Shown piece by piece: positions 19,521-31,989 of a stretch of DNA of 64,000 nt; positions within the stretch are counted from its first letter, which is position 1, and each line of letters starts with the position of its first letter. Position numbers and translations under genes: made by a program. The stretch lies in NCBI GenBank assembly GCA_018398585.1, contig JAGTTD010000026.1, positions 1,555,001-1,619,000 on the forward strand, read 5' to 3'. Origin of the DNA: Simmondsia chinensis. Lineage: Eukaryota > Streptophyta > Magnoliopsida > Caryophyllales > Simmondsiaceae. Below the pieces are notes generated by a model. The model had not been told where the DNA came from. It did no database searches and saw only the letters and a program-made list of their open reading frames with translations.

Positions 19521-20210
19521 TTTGGTTTTTCTTTAAATCACAATAAAAAGTTGTCATTTTTCAATTAATTATCGCAATTTTTTTTTATTTTTTTAAAAAT
19601 CACCTTGAAAAGACAAATTTTTAATAACCATCTTAAATCATGTTGATGACTATCCATCAGGTATTATATGAATTTCATGTTGATTTTAGCTTAACTTTTA
19701 ATTTTTTGAGCGCATATAAAATATAAGTTGAAACTAGTTAAGTTGATGATGCATTCAAATGCCCCATTCCCCACTCAGACCTGATCTTGAGGGGGTTTAA
19801 AAAAGGCGGGATTCAAATCTCGATAGGGGAGTGGAGTGGAAAATGCTTTGCCACCTTATATACTTTAAGTCATACTTAATTAACACTCTAAAACCTTTAT
19901 AAAAGACACTAGTAGATCATGAACAATTAGCAATGTGATTTAATGTAGTTGATTAAAAATTTTAGACTTTTTCAAGTATGTTTTCTACTAATTAAAAAAA
20001 ATGTGGTAATTAAACGAAAAATGACAACTTTTTAATAATTTTTTTTTTTTGGTAATCAATTATATTTAGTATATAAATTTTATATTATATTTTTTTAGTT
20101 CATGTGACTAAATAATTTTCTAGTTGAATTACAGGTGATTTTTCAGCGATTTTACAAAAAAAAAAAAAAAAAAAGTTGACATTTTATGCCAGAATCATGG
20201 GATTATGCAC
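19521..20210. other. intergenic, nothing recognised
   Basis: AT-rich with homopolymer runs. A fragment at 19770-19860 containing GGCGGGATTCAAATCTC is B-box-like but has no defined ends. Confidence 0.3.
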
Positions 20211-20222
20211 TTGAAAGGTGAT

Positions 20223-20570
20223 TTTTTTTTTTTTTTTTTTGATAATTTGTGAGCAAAGCTCGTTACAAAAATATAGCGACCCGAAAATAGGCCTCAAAGA
20301 CAAAAGGGCTAAGGTTGTACATAGAATCGAACAGTACAAAATGCTTCTCAAGATCATTCTTATCAGCTAATCCAGTATAAAATGCTTCTCAGGAACATTC
20401 CAGTACAGAATTAAAATCAAAAAAATAGAATTTATCTCAACTCAACCCCTGAACCGTTGCTGCTTAAACCAGGATTCGCAGGAGCCCCGCAACATCTGAA
20501 GGAGAATACTGGAAAGATGAATACCAACCTTTTATCCAATATTACACGCAACATCTGAAGGAGAATACTA
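20223..20570 (-). repeat. A-tailed retroposon with target duplication
   Basis: 348 bp, with target duplication TTGAAAGGTGAT (20211-20222, 20571-20582). The minus-strand 3' end is CACAAATTATC plus about 18 A. Within it, CAACATCTGAAGGAGAATAC occurs twice. Confidence 0.7.
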
Positions 20571-20684
20571 TTGAAAGGTGATGTCCTGCACTTTAAATGT
20601 GAAATTCTACTATTTGGTTAATTAATAGAATTAGAGATGGAATTTATAATTTCATAATAATTCGAGTCATCATGTTTTGGGTCA

Positions 20685-20814
20685 TGGTCCTTTGGAAACA
20701 ACCTCGATATAGGATAACACCCGTTAGGGGTGAGGTTGCTTGCATTTTACCCTCTCCGGATCTTGGCTTGGCAGGGGCCTCTTTGAGGCACAAGGTTGCT
20801 GTTGTTGTTGTTGT
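20685..20814 (+). repeat. old Angio/Au-type SINE, no 5S head
   Basis: GGAAACAACCTC, GAGGTTGCTTGCATTTTACC, GGGGCCTCTTTGAGGCAC, then (GTT)n. Flanking 16-bp repeats ATCATGTTTTGGGTCA and ATCATGTTTTGGATCA differ by one base. Confidence 0.65.
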
Positions 20815-20879
20815 ATCATGTTTTGGATCAACCGAATTCTAGGATAATTGGGTTGGTCAATTCATGATTTAGGTTAGCA

Positions 20880-21720
20880 CAGGTTGACTTTGAGTTGATA
20901 TATATTGATCTGTCTCAAATTTATACATTTTATGCCCCACTTCTACGGCATATTCCGCTATTAGACGTGTATTTTATTGCAACTTATGCATATTTAGGCT
21001 TGGAGCGCACTGGAGTAAGACAGCCTGAATTGGTGAAGAACAAGCTAAAACGGACAAATTTGAATACTATTTTGAGAAACTCGATCACGTGTGGAAAAAG
21101 TACCCATCGAGTTAAGATTCGGCATTCAACTCCTGCATTTTTATGTCCCTTGATAGCGGTCGTGAATTAGGCCCCTAGGGCACACAGCACACCTCTGTAA
21201 ATAGGGGAGGATGACCTAATTTTTCCCCACCTTTTGTTCTCCATTCACTTCTCCTCCTTCCTCGAGCCGCCAAGAGAGACTCGTTTCTCACGAATGCTGA
21301 AGTGCATGTGGTTGGAGTACGGGAGAATAGAAGCAAGAGTCAAGTCAACACCGATCAAGGGAGTTCGTCAATCCATGAGTTTTCTTTCTGTTTTTTTCTT
21401 TTGGGTTAGTAGTTTGTAAAACTCCTATGGAGGAGTAGACTCGTAGTTTAGGGGTGAAGAACGGGTGCACTCTGGATCCCGCATTTATGTTTTATTTTTG
21501 ATAATAACTTTTGTTATATTACTTTTCGCAACTGTGTGGGAAGTTCTATATTTTAAGATTGATTTTCTCATTATGTGCTTGTGGCCATGGTTTGATTTCC
21601 AATTTTATTTGCATGTTGTCTTGTACTTGTAGCCTAGATTGTAGTATAACATGTTCTTCATGAGTGGTCAGGGTTAAGGTTGTATCAAACCCAGAACATA
21701 GTCTTTATAAAAATTAATAC
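20880..21720 (+). repeat. LTR-like sequence (possible solo LTR)
   Basis: A promoter-like CTGTAAATAGGGGAGG is followed by a pyrimidine-rich leader with an open frame (21234-21419). This arrangement resembles a long gypsy LTR. The ends are not defined and no paired LTR is present. Confidence 0.25.
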
Positions 21721-21988
21721 TTAATTAGGAGTGACAAAGAAATTTGTTAGTGCTATTGAGATAATCCATGCTACACTTAGAGTGATAACATGGGTTATGC
21801 ATTTACACTAGTTTATTATTGTAAGCCCTAGCTTAAGTATTAATCCAAGTTCAACATAAAATTAGGTGTGATGAAGAAATTTAACAGTGCTGTTGAGATA
21901 ATCCATGCTACATCTAAAATAACAAGATAGGCTATGCCCTTAGACTAGTTTATTACCCTAAATCCTAGTTTAATATTAATCTAGGTTT
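21721..21988 (+). repeat. two tandem units of about 130 bp
   Basis: Each unit contains GATAATCCATGCTACA and GACTAGTTTATTA-like blocks (AGTGCTATTGAGATAATCC at 21747 and AGTGCTGTTGAGATAATCC at 21881). The units are imperfect. Confidence 0.65.
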
Positions 21989-22755
21989 GGAGCTTATAGC
22001 CCAAACCTTAAAAAGTCATTATCATGATAAAATGTAATGGTGGAATTTGATTCAGGCTAACCCTAAATCATATCCAAAACTATACTTGATCAATTTGACA
22101 ACTTATATTTACTGTTTTAATTCTGTTAATTTAGTAGTTCACTCTCTTTTCAATCAAACCCCAATTCTAACAGCTCGATAGTCTCCTATTCAAACTTTAT
22201 ATAGATTCCATGCGGATACGACACCCATATACCCGACTTAGTTAAGACGAACTATGTCACATATCATTTTGAGCTAGAGTTAGTCAATCGATTTACGTTT
22301 TTAAATTGCAGATTATCTCAAGTCAGGTCAAATTTAGGCTAAGTGTGAACAAGGTCAAGTCATGGGTTGGAGTCATCTTAGGTTTCAGATTAACTAGGTG
22401 AGATCATTGCGAGCTTTGGGTCAGCTTGTTTTAGTCAAAATTTTAGGTCAATTGGGTTTAAATTGGATCAAGCCCGGTGAAATTTTATTCAATCACTTGA
22501 ATAAGTAACTTTAATTTTACCATAGAACTAAATTAACACAATATAAATTCTACAAAATTAAATTAATAATTTACAAATATAAAAAATTAGGATAATATTA
22601 ACAGAGACCTTCGAACTTTTAGTTTTATCAAGGACACTCATCAAATATTTGTCAAATCAATGTGAAACACCCTCGGGCACCCACAACTTCAAATTTCATT
22701 AAAGACGTCCATGAATTATTAGTGAAAATCAACGCAACCCCCTCAAAGTTCTAAA
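21989..22755. other. intergenic low-complexity sequence
   Basis: 22270-22480 is a degenerate GGTCA/GGGTT-rich text similar to 42195-42450 and 43230-43490. 22490-22600 contains a diverged piece of the GGGTTATTT fold-back family. Confidence 0.3.
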
Positions 22756-22780
22756 CTATATCAATGATACCCTTTGAACT

Positions 22781-22920
22781 ACAACAACAACAACAACAGT
22801 CCCAGTGCCTAGCGGCTCCCGCAGAAAGCAGGGTCGGGGGGGGGGGGGGGGGGTGATGTATGCAGCCTTACCCCTTCCGGCTGGAAAGGAGACTGTTTTC
22901 GGGGACCCCCAACCTGAAGT
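22781..22920 (-). repeat. Angio/Au-type SINE without 5S head
   Basis: On the minus strand starts CAGGTTGGGGGTCCCCG and ends ACTGTTGTTGTTGTTGTTG. It carries a run of 18 G on the plus strand at the same internal position as other copies. Confidence 0.8.
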
Positions 22921-22959
22921 AGTTGAGTACCTGCAGATAATCCACCAATCAATAACCAC

Positions 22960-23035
22960 ACAATTTGAGGAAAAAGTATAAGAAAGGAAGAAGAAGGAGA
23001 AGGAGGAGAGAAGAAGAAGAAGATGAAGAAGCATG
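22960..23035 (+). repeat. GAA/GGA-rich microsatellite
   Basis: Purine-only stretch of GAAGAAGGAGAAGG type. Confidence 0.7.
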
Positions 23036-23039
23036 GGTA

Positions 23040-25000
23040 TGATCAGAGACCAAGCTAGCCTACAAGTGCTACACTTGATGTTAAGCTTGCCTAAGGATCT
23101 AAGACTATTAATTTAACTCCCCAATTTTAAATTTTATTCGAGATATTCGAAAGTATTAAAAAATTAGTTCATATACTTTTACATTTATTAATATATTTTA
23201 TAAGTGTTCCACAATTTTAGAATATTTTTGAACTTCCTTAAACTTTCCTAACTTCTTTTTCGAATATTCTCCTCATAACACCATTAGTATTTTATTAAAT
23301 TATGTTGATGTGATATATAAAACAAATAAAAATCTCAAATATAATTTACTTATTATTTATATTTGAAATAATTGTAAATATTAAAAGATATTTGGAGAAT
23401 AATTTGAAATTTTAAAAAATCACTAAAACCATAAATAAATAATTCAGAAAATAAAAACCTTTAAAAATATATTTTTTATTTTTAAAACTATTTTCAATAT
23501 TTTTTTTATATTTAAGATTGTTTTAAGTGTAAATGACATATTTTTCCTTAGTTATATTATTTTTTAAATGTCAAGTTAGCTTAATTTAGTGGAATCTTGA
23601 GTTATAGGATGATACCTGAAAAAAGTTATCAAAATTAAGGTCATCATAAAAATAATATAAGACCACAAAGCATCTGAAAATAAATTATTTTATGTTAGGA
23701 TAATTGAATCAAATATTTTTTAAATGTTATTTAATATAATTTTTGAAATTGCATAATCAAATTGATTTTATTTAATAGTTTGAGGTATCTTTGAAAAATT
23801 AAAAGCTCGTAGAGCTACTTTAATTTTGACTAATAATTCTGAGGTTTTTATGAATATTATCCCAAAAATTAAATACAAGAGAAAATTTGGTCAGGTATCA
23901 TAAGGTTTGACAATATATTTTTTAAATATTATGAGATTTTAAAATATTTTTGAAGCACTCTGAATTTTGGTAACTTTTTTTCGTGTATTCTCTGCTTAAC
24001 TTAGTTAGGGTTCCATTAGCAAAAAGTACCTAAAAAATGTTACTAAATTTTAGTAAACCTCAAAAATAATTCAAAATATTTGAATATTAAAAAATATATT
24101 ACTAAATCTTAGGACAATTGAATTAAATTTTATTACATAGAAATATAATAAATATATATATTTTTCTAACGGTAAACAGGAGAAAGAGTCAGATAAAATT
24201 TGACCAATGTTTGCAGGGATGACCCCACGTGCACGGGGCACTTACTGACTAAATTATAAAAGCTGATTGGACCGTCTTAGACCGTATTTGGTTCAATATT
24301 TTAGTAGTTTAAAGCTGTAAATAAGATTTAATTGACTGTAGAAATTAGTACTTAATTAATAAAAAAGATTTTTTAATATCTTTTTTAGAGTTTAAATAGA
24401 AAGATAAAAAACTATTTTATAACTAGGCATACTATAAAACTAAATCTTTTTTCACAGCTTATTTTAAAAATATGTTTTAAAAAGGATATATTAACATTAA
24501 ATTTTATTACGATGACCTAGTTTTACTTGTTATCACCAATCACACTCACGACCACCCTTTTTATGCCTATGGGTCGCTATACTTACTACCCTTTACTACC
24601 ATGACCAACTATAATCATTATTCTACCTCTTACATATTATTATTAATTAATTTATATTGTTAATTTTATGATTATAATAAATAAATTTCTTTTTCAAACT
24701 TGCATCCAAACACTTTATTACTTAAAAAAGATCTTTCTGCACTGTAAAAAGATACAGATCTTAAATGGACAGATCTTATTGAAACAGATAAACTGAAAAA
24801 AGATAAGATGAAATAAGTTAAACCAAACGCACCCCGAGCTGGAAAAACTTTGTGAGACGATCAGGAGGCATAATAATGCTCTAATAAAAATCATTAATAA
24901 TAGAAATGAGCTTTAAATACAAGACTTTATATTTAAAGGTGGATAGCTTAATTACTGTATCAAATTTAACAGCTTATTATAAGGTAAAAATGTTAAAGGA
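23040..25000. other. intergenic, very AT-rich, nothing recognised
   Basis: Long A/T-rich stretch without coding potential. Confidence 0.4.
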
Positions 25001-25009
25001 GGGATTACT

Positions 25010-25560
25010 GGATCCAAGCTCATGGTGATTGGAGTACGGCTCGCCGGGCTTTGCAGGTTTGTGCTGCGGGGAATTATTTATGAGAAGTTAAGGGATAAGA
25101 GAGGTCTTGGCATTGGCGACGATCAGTTTGGAGCTCTGCTATCCCGAGGCACAGTTTCTGTTTGTGGAGGGCTCTTTCGGGTGGCTTATTTACCAATGAC
25201 TGTCTTCGACGGACACGGTGGTCCTTTCCGAGCTGATGTTCGTTGTGTGAGAGAGAATCAGAGATGTTGAGTCTTTGGAGCACCTTTTTTTTGCTTGTGA
25301 CTTTTCCTATTCTATTTGGAGGAAGGTGGCTTCCCAGTTTTAGATTGCTCCTCGGAGGGAGCTTAGTTGGGTCATGGAGTGGTTAAGCTTACGCGTGCGC
25401 AATAGACAAAGGCGTAGTATTATTAAGCGAATTGTTTTACCCTGTGTTGTTTATAATATTTGGGGTCAGCGTAACAGGAGAATTTTTCAAAATCTTAGAT
25501 ATGGGGAGGACAGAGTAATTAAGTCGATTATCTCCCAAATTTGGTGTTGTTCCAACTTTT
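25010..25560 (+). pseudogene. LINE (L1-type) ORF2 fragment with zf-RVT
   Basis: Reading across two frames shows SAIPRHSFCLWRALSGGLF, then CVRENQRDVESLEHLFF-type sequence (frame-shifted), CDFSYSIWRKVASQF, a stop, and VVYNIWGQRNRRIFQN. This is the region after the reverse transcriptase of plant L1 elements. Frameshifts and stops make it dead. The copia element at 25561 inserted at or near its end. Confidence 0.75.
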
Positions 25561-25699
25561 TGATTAGGGTATTAGGATATTATATATTATTTATGTTTAT
25601 CTGACTAAGGGTATTATTATACTTTGGTACTTCTTACTATTGTTATATATACTACCTCAACAACTCTATTGGGTATACTTCCTAAATCTTTCTCTCACA
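25561..25699 (+). repeat. short copia 5' LTR
   Basis: TGATTAGGGTATTAGG...TCTCACA, with TATATATACTAC near the centre. It directly precedes the primer binding site. Confidence 0.75.
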
Positions 25700-25712
25700 T
25701 GGTATCAGAGCA
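25700..25712 (+). promoter_or_regulatory. primer binding site (tRNA-Met type)
   Basis: TGGTATCAGAGCA immediately follows the LTR. Confidence 0.8.
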
Positions 25713-26199
25713 TACCAAACACAAAAAAAAAAAAAAAAAATTTAAATTTACTTACCTTCTCTAGCAAACTGTCAGCCGCCACCAAACCCTAACCCTAGCG
25801 CCGCTACTGTATGACGGCGGCAACAGATCTCCTCCCTCTCGGTGAGCAGCGGCGCATCAGCACTCCTCCGTGGTGGTCTCTCAAGCTGCATAGTGTGATA
25901 TTACTCGATTAATTGACTGGATTCATGGCTGCTCCTCCCACCTCCTGCTCCTCTCCACCGTCGAACCCAATACTCCGATCTCCCTCTCCGGTGTCGTCCA
26001 TGGCCGATTGACCTCGAACATCCACGAGCAATATCCCACCGCCACCCACATTAGGGACCCTGTCTCCCTCCTCATTGGCATCCCTATTTCCGGCATCAAA
26101 TATCGTTCTCTCTTACCCACTCTTAAATTTTCAGATGGGTTACCCTGGGCTGTCTTATACACCCGCACCCGCTCCATCTGCGGCTTCTCTTTTCCCATC

Positions 26200-27115
26200 C
26201 TCTATTACGAGCCTTGTCACATCAAACTCGAAAACCCAACTAACTATACGGCTTGGAGAGAACAAGTTTCTATGTTACTACGTGCTCATCGTCTCATGGG
26301 CTTCGTTGATGGTTCTCTTCCCTGTGCCCCTTCTCACATACAAACTCCAACTGGTATGTTCATTAATAATCCTGAGTATTAGGGCTTGCCTATCTACGTC
26401 TCTTGCTCGTCCAGTTCTCAATGATGTCATCCTTCAACCCACCTCTAAAGCTATGTGGGATGCCCTAGCGAAAAGATTTAGGGACCACTCTCTAGCCAAA
26501 GAATTTGACTTACGCTTTCAACTTGTGACTCTACGAAAAGACAATAAGACCATGACCGCTTACCTATCTGAACTCAAAACCATTGCTGATGACCTAGCAA
26601 CCATTGATTCCCCGGTCTCCATTCGAGAATTGATGCACAATGCTCTCTTTGGTCTTTCACCGGAGTATGCTGCCCTCAACACCTTCACTCGTCAGTCCTC
26701 ACGTGACCTACCATTTGAGCGGCTCAAGACGTCTCTTTTGGATGAAGAAGCTGCTTTGTCCCAGATTCACGCCCAACCCCCAACTGACCATGTGCATGCT
26801 CTCGCGGCCACGGGCTATGCGCTTGATCACACGGGTACCAATCAGGGTCATGGTGGACGTGAACGTAAGGTTCGTGGGCGTAACTCCAACTGCCAAGGAT
26901 CTCAAGGGGGTCGTGGTGGGACATACAATCAACCTAACCTTGGATCAGGTCAGAGTCACTTTGGTGCCGCACAACCGCCTCCGCAACCGTGGGCTCAGAA
27001 CGGGGGTCCTGTTCCCCGTCTGCCGCAGGAAGGTATACTTGGTCCCGAGCTCCTTGTCTGTCAGATTTGTCATTAAGCTGGTCATGCTACCTCTCTTTGC
27101 CCACATCGCTATGTC
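26200..27115 (+). pseudogene. copia gag
   Basis: KLENPTNYTAWREQVSMLL in one frame, then after a frameshift near 26390 LQPTSKAMWDALAKRF, TMTAYLSELKTIADDLA and a Gly/Arg-rich tail. The zinc knuckle CQICH-AGHATSLC is interrupted by a stop right after its first His. Confidence 0.85.
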
Positions 27116-27169
27116 AACACTGATCTTTCACACTCTCTTTCTGCCATATCGGTTACGGACTCCGCTGAC

Positions 27170-27775
27170 CCTACATGGTACCCTAATAGAGGAGCCTCTA
27201 ATCACATGACACCAAACCCAGGTATTTTAAAAAATCTTTCACCATACACTGGTTTTCAATCTATTCAAGTTGGTAATGGTTCTTTATTACCTGTTGCACA
27301 TGTTGGTTCCTCTAAGGTTCGAGTCTCCTCGTGTGCCCTTGAACTTTCTAATGTTTTCTTGGTTCCTGGACTTACCTACAACCTCCTTTCAATTAAACAG
27401 TTGTGTTGCGATAATAACTGTAGTGTTGAATTTAACTCATCCTCGTTTTGTGTTAAGGACAAGGCTACGGGGATGCCACTCCTCAAGATACTCAGTAATG
27501 GACCACTCTATGGCTTCTCTCCTCACCTTACAGGACTCGTCGCACAGACTGCTTCTACAGACTTATGGCACATGCACTTAGGACGTTTTGGTCATACTGT
27601 TTTTGATGGTTTACAGAGTCGCTCTTTACTTCGTTCTAGTACTAGTTCTAGTTCTATTAAACATTGTTCTGCATGTTGTTTAGGCAAATCGCGTCGGTTA
27701 CCATTTACCTGTGTTATACATACTACTACTGCACCTTTACAATTAATGCATTCTAATGTTTGGCAATCTCCAGTG
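27170..27775 (+). pseudogene. copia protease and pre-integrase
   Basis: The active-site region reads WYPNRGASNHMT, where copia proteases have Asp-Thr/Ser-Gly. The catalytic Asp codon is AAT (Asn), so the protease would be dead even without stops. It is followed by VFLVPGLTYNLLSIKQLC and the HxLGRFGH...HCSACCLGK pre-integrase motif. Confidence 0.85.
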
Positions 27776-27778
27776 TAG

Positions 27779-28462
27779 TCTAATTCTACTTTACGTTATT
27801 ATGTGCTATTTATTGATGACTACTCGCGCTTTACCTGGCTTTATCCGATGCACCGGAAAGACGAAGTGTACTCCATCTTTTCTGACTTTAAGACTTTTGT
27901 GGAAAATCAATTTAACGCCACTATAAAGTGTTTTCAAAGTGATGGAGGTCGTGAATTCGACAATAGGGCTATGGCTACCCTTTGTCGAACTCATGGCATA
28001 CATTTTTACCTCTTCTGTCCTGATACTCCACAGCAAAATAGAGTGGCGGAACGTAAGCATCAACATTTAAGTGAAATGGTACGGACCCTACTTTTTCAGA
28101 CACAACTACCATATGAATATTGGGCTGATGCTGTGTGCACTGCATGTTTCATTGTAAATTGATTGCCTACTCCACTTCTGCAAAACATGTCTCCTTTTGA
28201 AAAACTCTTTGACCAACCGCCTACTTATAATGTTTTTGTTGTCTTTGGGTGTGCATATTACCATAACATCACATCTCGTACTGCTCATAAATTGGCCTCG
28301 TGCTTCATACCCTACGTGTTCCTCGGGTATGCTGCACGATATAAGGGCTATCGCTGTCTGGACCCTACCACGGGTTGGGTTCATGTTAGTCGTCATGTTC
28401 ACTTTGTTGAAAATATTTTTCCTTATCAGGACCTAGTCTCTAGTTTGCACAGCGCCGCCTAG
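27779..28462 (+). pseudogene. copia integrase
   Basis: DDE core visible: LFIDDYSRFTWLYPM, FQSDGGREF, AERKHQHLSEM. It then has the copia C-terminal stretch (NMSPFEKLF, FVVFGCAYY, CFIPYVFLGY). In-frame stops at 27776 and after CFIVN at 28160. Confidence 0.85.
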
Positions 28463-29936
28463 TAGTTCACTTGTGGAAGTTCCCCTTCCCATTCTCCCCT
28501 TTGTTGGAGGCCCCTCACTCGCTTCTTCACCTGTGTTGAATGGTCCCAGTCCATCGGGTGTTGCACCCGACGGTTCCTCACCGCCCACACTTTCGGTTAC
28601 ACCTGGTGCTCCCAACGCCACGCCTCCCTTGCCCACTACCACCGTGACTGGCTCGCCAGAGCAGGCCCTCGTGTCCACCCCGGACCCACTCTCTCGGTCC
28701 TCCCTACACCCGACCGTTGGTGGGTCCCTTGGGTGCTCCCAGGATTCGTTCCCTACGTCGGGTGTGGGGGCCGTGGAGCCCCCTTCTGCGCAGGGTTGTC
28801 ATCCCATGCGCACTCGTCTCAAAGATGGGATACGTAAGTCCAAACATATTCTCTCTCTCAGTTCTGTTGTGGTAGTTCAGGAACCCACGTGTTTTTCTCA
28901 AGCTGTTAAAAACCTACAGTGGCAGGAGGCCATAGCTGAGGAATTTAATGCACTTCTTTTAAATTAGACATGGGACCTTGTACCTCCTTCCCATTCTCAG
29001 AAAGTTGTTGGGAGCACATGGAAGTATAAGGTTAAGTATAAACCAGACGGCTCTGTTGAACGCTTCAAGGCTTTCATCAACGTGAAGGCCTTGATTATTT
29101 TGAAACATTTAGCCCGGTTGTCAAACCAACAACCATTAGGTTTATTCTTGCCCTTTTTGTTACCAATGCATCGTCCATACACCAACTTGATGTCAAAAGT
29201 GCATTTTTACACGGTTTTCTAAATGAAGAGGACTACATGCGTCAACCCCATGGGTTCATTCACCCCAAATTTCGAACGCATGTATGCCGCCTGCGGAAGG
29301 CTCTATATGGTCTGAAATAGGCACCTCGGGCATGGTTTCACAGGTTCAGTACATTCCTTTACAGTCTTGGGTTCCATTGTAGTCGGGCGAACCCCTCCCT
29401 TTCTATTCACTGTTCACCTTCCAGCATTGTGTGCCTTTTGCTGTATGTTGACGACATAATACTAACCTGATCAAATTCAGACCTTCTCACCAAATTCACC
29501 GCTGCCCTCTCTACACAGTTTGCCATGAAGGACCCCGGTCCGCTTCAGTACTTTCATGGTATTGAAGCTCATCGCTCCCGACATGGTTTGTTTTTATCCC
29601 AACATAAGTACACCTTGGACCTCCTAGGCAAACATGACATGCTTGAAGCCAAACCTGTCCAGACCCCCATACCTGCCCGGGCCCGACCTTCCAAGACGGA
29701 CGGTGATCCCCTCACTGACCCTACAGCTTTTCGCAGTGCTGTTGGTGCACTTCAGTACCTCACTATGACTCGACCTGATATCTGCTGTGCGGTTAACCGT
29801 GTGTCTCAATACATGCATGCTCCGACGACTTTCCATTGGCAAATGATGAAACGCATCCTACGATACCTTAAGTCCACTCCTGATCATGGCCTCACCATCA
29901 TCCCTGGATCTTGCACCTCAGTCACCGCCTATAGCT
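28463..29936 (+). pseudogene. copia linker, reverse transcriptase and RNase H start
   Basis: A Pro/Ser-rich linker, then WDLVP, a frameshift near 29077, [48 protein letters not shown], and FAMKDPGPLQYFHGIE. RNase H stops at VTAYSY. Stops occur before APRAWF and after DDIILT. Confidence 0.85.
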
Positions 29937-29993
29937 ATTTTAAAAATTTATATATTTAACATCCGACACGTAATTGAAAGTGTCCCAAGTTAA

Positions 29994-30023
29994 CTGTAAC
30001 TATTGCCGTATTTTGTTGTAGTG
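29994..30023 (-). repeat. possible CACTA transposon terminus
   Basis: On the minus strand CACTACAACAAAATACGGC resembles a CACTA (En/Spm) terminal repeat. No partner terminus was found, so this is a guess from one end only. Confidence 0.25.
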
Positions 30024-31135
30024 ATATCGTTACATTCACTAAAATCCAGTGACTGTTATTGAAAAAATGCCAGCATGACACATGATTTAGCGACACTAAA
30101 TATCAGCTTCCTTGGGAATTTATTGGAATTTTTGTCATACTTTGTCACATTTTCACTGCAGACGCTGAGTTGGAGCATATATATTACCGAAATTATATGT
30201 CATGTGAACTTTTTCCTTAAAAAAGTCTATCAAATTCTAAATGATTTCATTAGATTTTGTCAAAAAATACCCAAAAGATAAAATTTTTAAACTTAATAGT
30301 ACCTAATTATACATATAAAAAGACAAAGGGTTGTTTTGAAACCAAGAACTTTTTAATTTTCTTGGAAAAATTTTTCACAAAAATTAAAAAAGCGGTATAT
30401 GATCCAGTATTTCAATTGGAGAAGTTGAAAAGTAGTTTTCCAGCGCTCTCTATTTTTTCAAAACATTTGAAAAACTGTTTTAAACTATTTTCTGAGGCTT
30501 TTCACTTTCATGTTTTTCTCGAGTTTCTTTACGGTTTCTCTTAGTCTAAGCTTTATTCTCTTTCTCTTTCTTCATTCCTCCCTTCCCTGTCTTTTCTCTT
30601 AGACTCTGGTGTATTTGCCGTCAATTTCGTAATAATGTCATAAATTGAAGTCACTGCGTCGATATTATTTATGCAAATATGTCCGGGTTTCTTGGAACTA
30701 TGCATAGGTTATCAAACAAATGATTTTGAAGGTCGGGATACATAGGACCATTTGAGTTAGCATGTGGAAGGATTAAGTATATTATATGTGTAGTCGATAT
30801 TTGTACTTAGTTGCAAAAATTAATTACCCTTTTCTTTGTGTTCGATTGACCATTATGAGTAGATGATCTCAACTTTAAAATGTGTAACCCAAAGTTATTT
30901 CTACACCTAAATTGATATCTAAATTTTTGTGGATTCGATAGACTTGAACTTGTCATTTTCGGACTGGTTGCTAATTGTTTGGATCGGGTTCATATTAGAT
31001 TATTGTGTTTTCGGATTTTTGGATATTCCCTATACCTATAATATTCAATTTTCAGAAAATTAAAAGCTAGGATCACTTAAACACATTTTTGAGTTTCTTT
31101 ATATTGGAGAACTACTATCAAACTTACATTCCTAA
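30024..31135. other. intergenic, nothing recognised
   Basis: Mixed AT-rich sequence. The open frames near 30075-30544 are low in complexity and resemble nothing I know. Confidence 0.35.
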
Positions 31136-31144
31136 ATATTTTGT

Positions 31145-31379
31145 TGAATTCTGGTACAAGTACACTCAAGCAAATGCCAATTGAGCTTGAAGCGTGGACA
31201 GTGCATAGGTCCACTTCATACCTTGTGCTTAAATTATTTTAATATTGAAAGTGGAGGCTGTTGAGATTCAAACTCGTTACCTCTTGGTCAACAAGGCTCT
31301 CATACCATGTTAAATATCCATTTTTTTCCAAAAGCTTAAGCTTATAGATAAAGGCTCAAAAATAGTTTTATACTCTAAC
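31145..31379 (-). repeat. TRIM (SMART-like), one terminal repeat missing
   Basis: Internal region (AAATGCCAATTGAGCTTGAAG, ATACCTTGTGCTTAAATT, GTTGAGATTCAAACTCGTTACC) and the terminal repeat ending TAGTTTTATACTCTAACA. The left terminal repeat is lost. Confidence 0.6.
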
Positions 31380-31449
31380 AAGGATATCCAAGTGATAAAA
31401 AGTTTCAATATTAAGCGACAATTTCCATTATGAATAATCTTAAAACTTT

Positions 31450-31880
31450 GCAAAAGGATTTTTTACTAAAAACTAACTAAATTTTAGGTACGGTTTTAAA
31501 AAACTACCTAAAATTTTCTAATTTTACAAAAAACCATCTAAACTATCCTACATTTGAATGTTAGTCGTTAATTTTTGCTTATGTGGCATTTAAAAAAATA
31601 TTATTTTTAAATAAAAAGTTATTTTTTAAAATATAAGAAATTTTTTAATAATATTTAAAATATTTTTAAAAAATAATTTGAATTATTTTAAATGTAAATT
31701 CGAATTTCTTAAATTTTTCTTTTTGAAAAAGCCACGTAAGTAAAAACTAACAGATGTTAACAGTGTTAGCATTAAGGTGTGACATTATAAAATTTTAAAA
31801 AATTTAAATATAACTTTAAAAAATTTTAAAAATTTAATTAGTTTCTTAAAATCGTAAGTGATTTTTATGTACATTTTTAA
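31450..31880. repeat. fold-back MITE (TTAGGTACGGTTTTA family), copy 1
   Basis: Arms AGGTACGGTTTTAAAAAACTA and TTAGTTTCTTAAAATCGTAAG are inverted. It is related to 51780-52280. Confidence 0.5.
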
Positions 31881-31989
31881 GTGAAGGGCAACAGAACTAC
31901 AGGGCACAGAGAGAGAGAGAGTAGTCTTCCTTTTCATTCACTTGTCATTCCTTCACTTTCTGTGCATGCCTCTTCTCTCCCTTTTACCA

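Larger units (their letters stand above)
25561..29936 (+). mobile_element. Decayed Ty1/copia element with short LTR (Ale/Retrofit-like), 3' truncated
   Basis: A 139-bp 5' LTR (25561-25699) is followed by TGGTATCAGAGCA and by gag, protease, integrase, reverse transcriptase and the start of RNase H in copia order. Many stops and frameshifts. The sequence breaks in RNase H (VTAYSY) at about 29936 and no 3' LTR was found. Confidence 0.85.

Noticed and set aside
21234..21419. Short open frame after a TATA-like sequence
   Set aside because: No homology. It lies in a block that looks like an LTR leader.
30075..30544. Two overlapping frames of 68 and 95 codons
   Set aside because: AT-rich, Phe/Lys-rich translation with no similarity or gene context.
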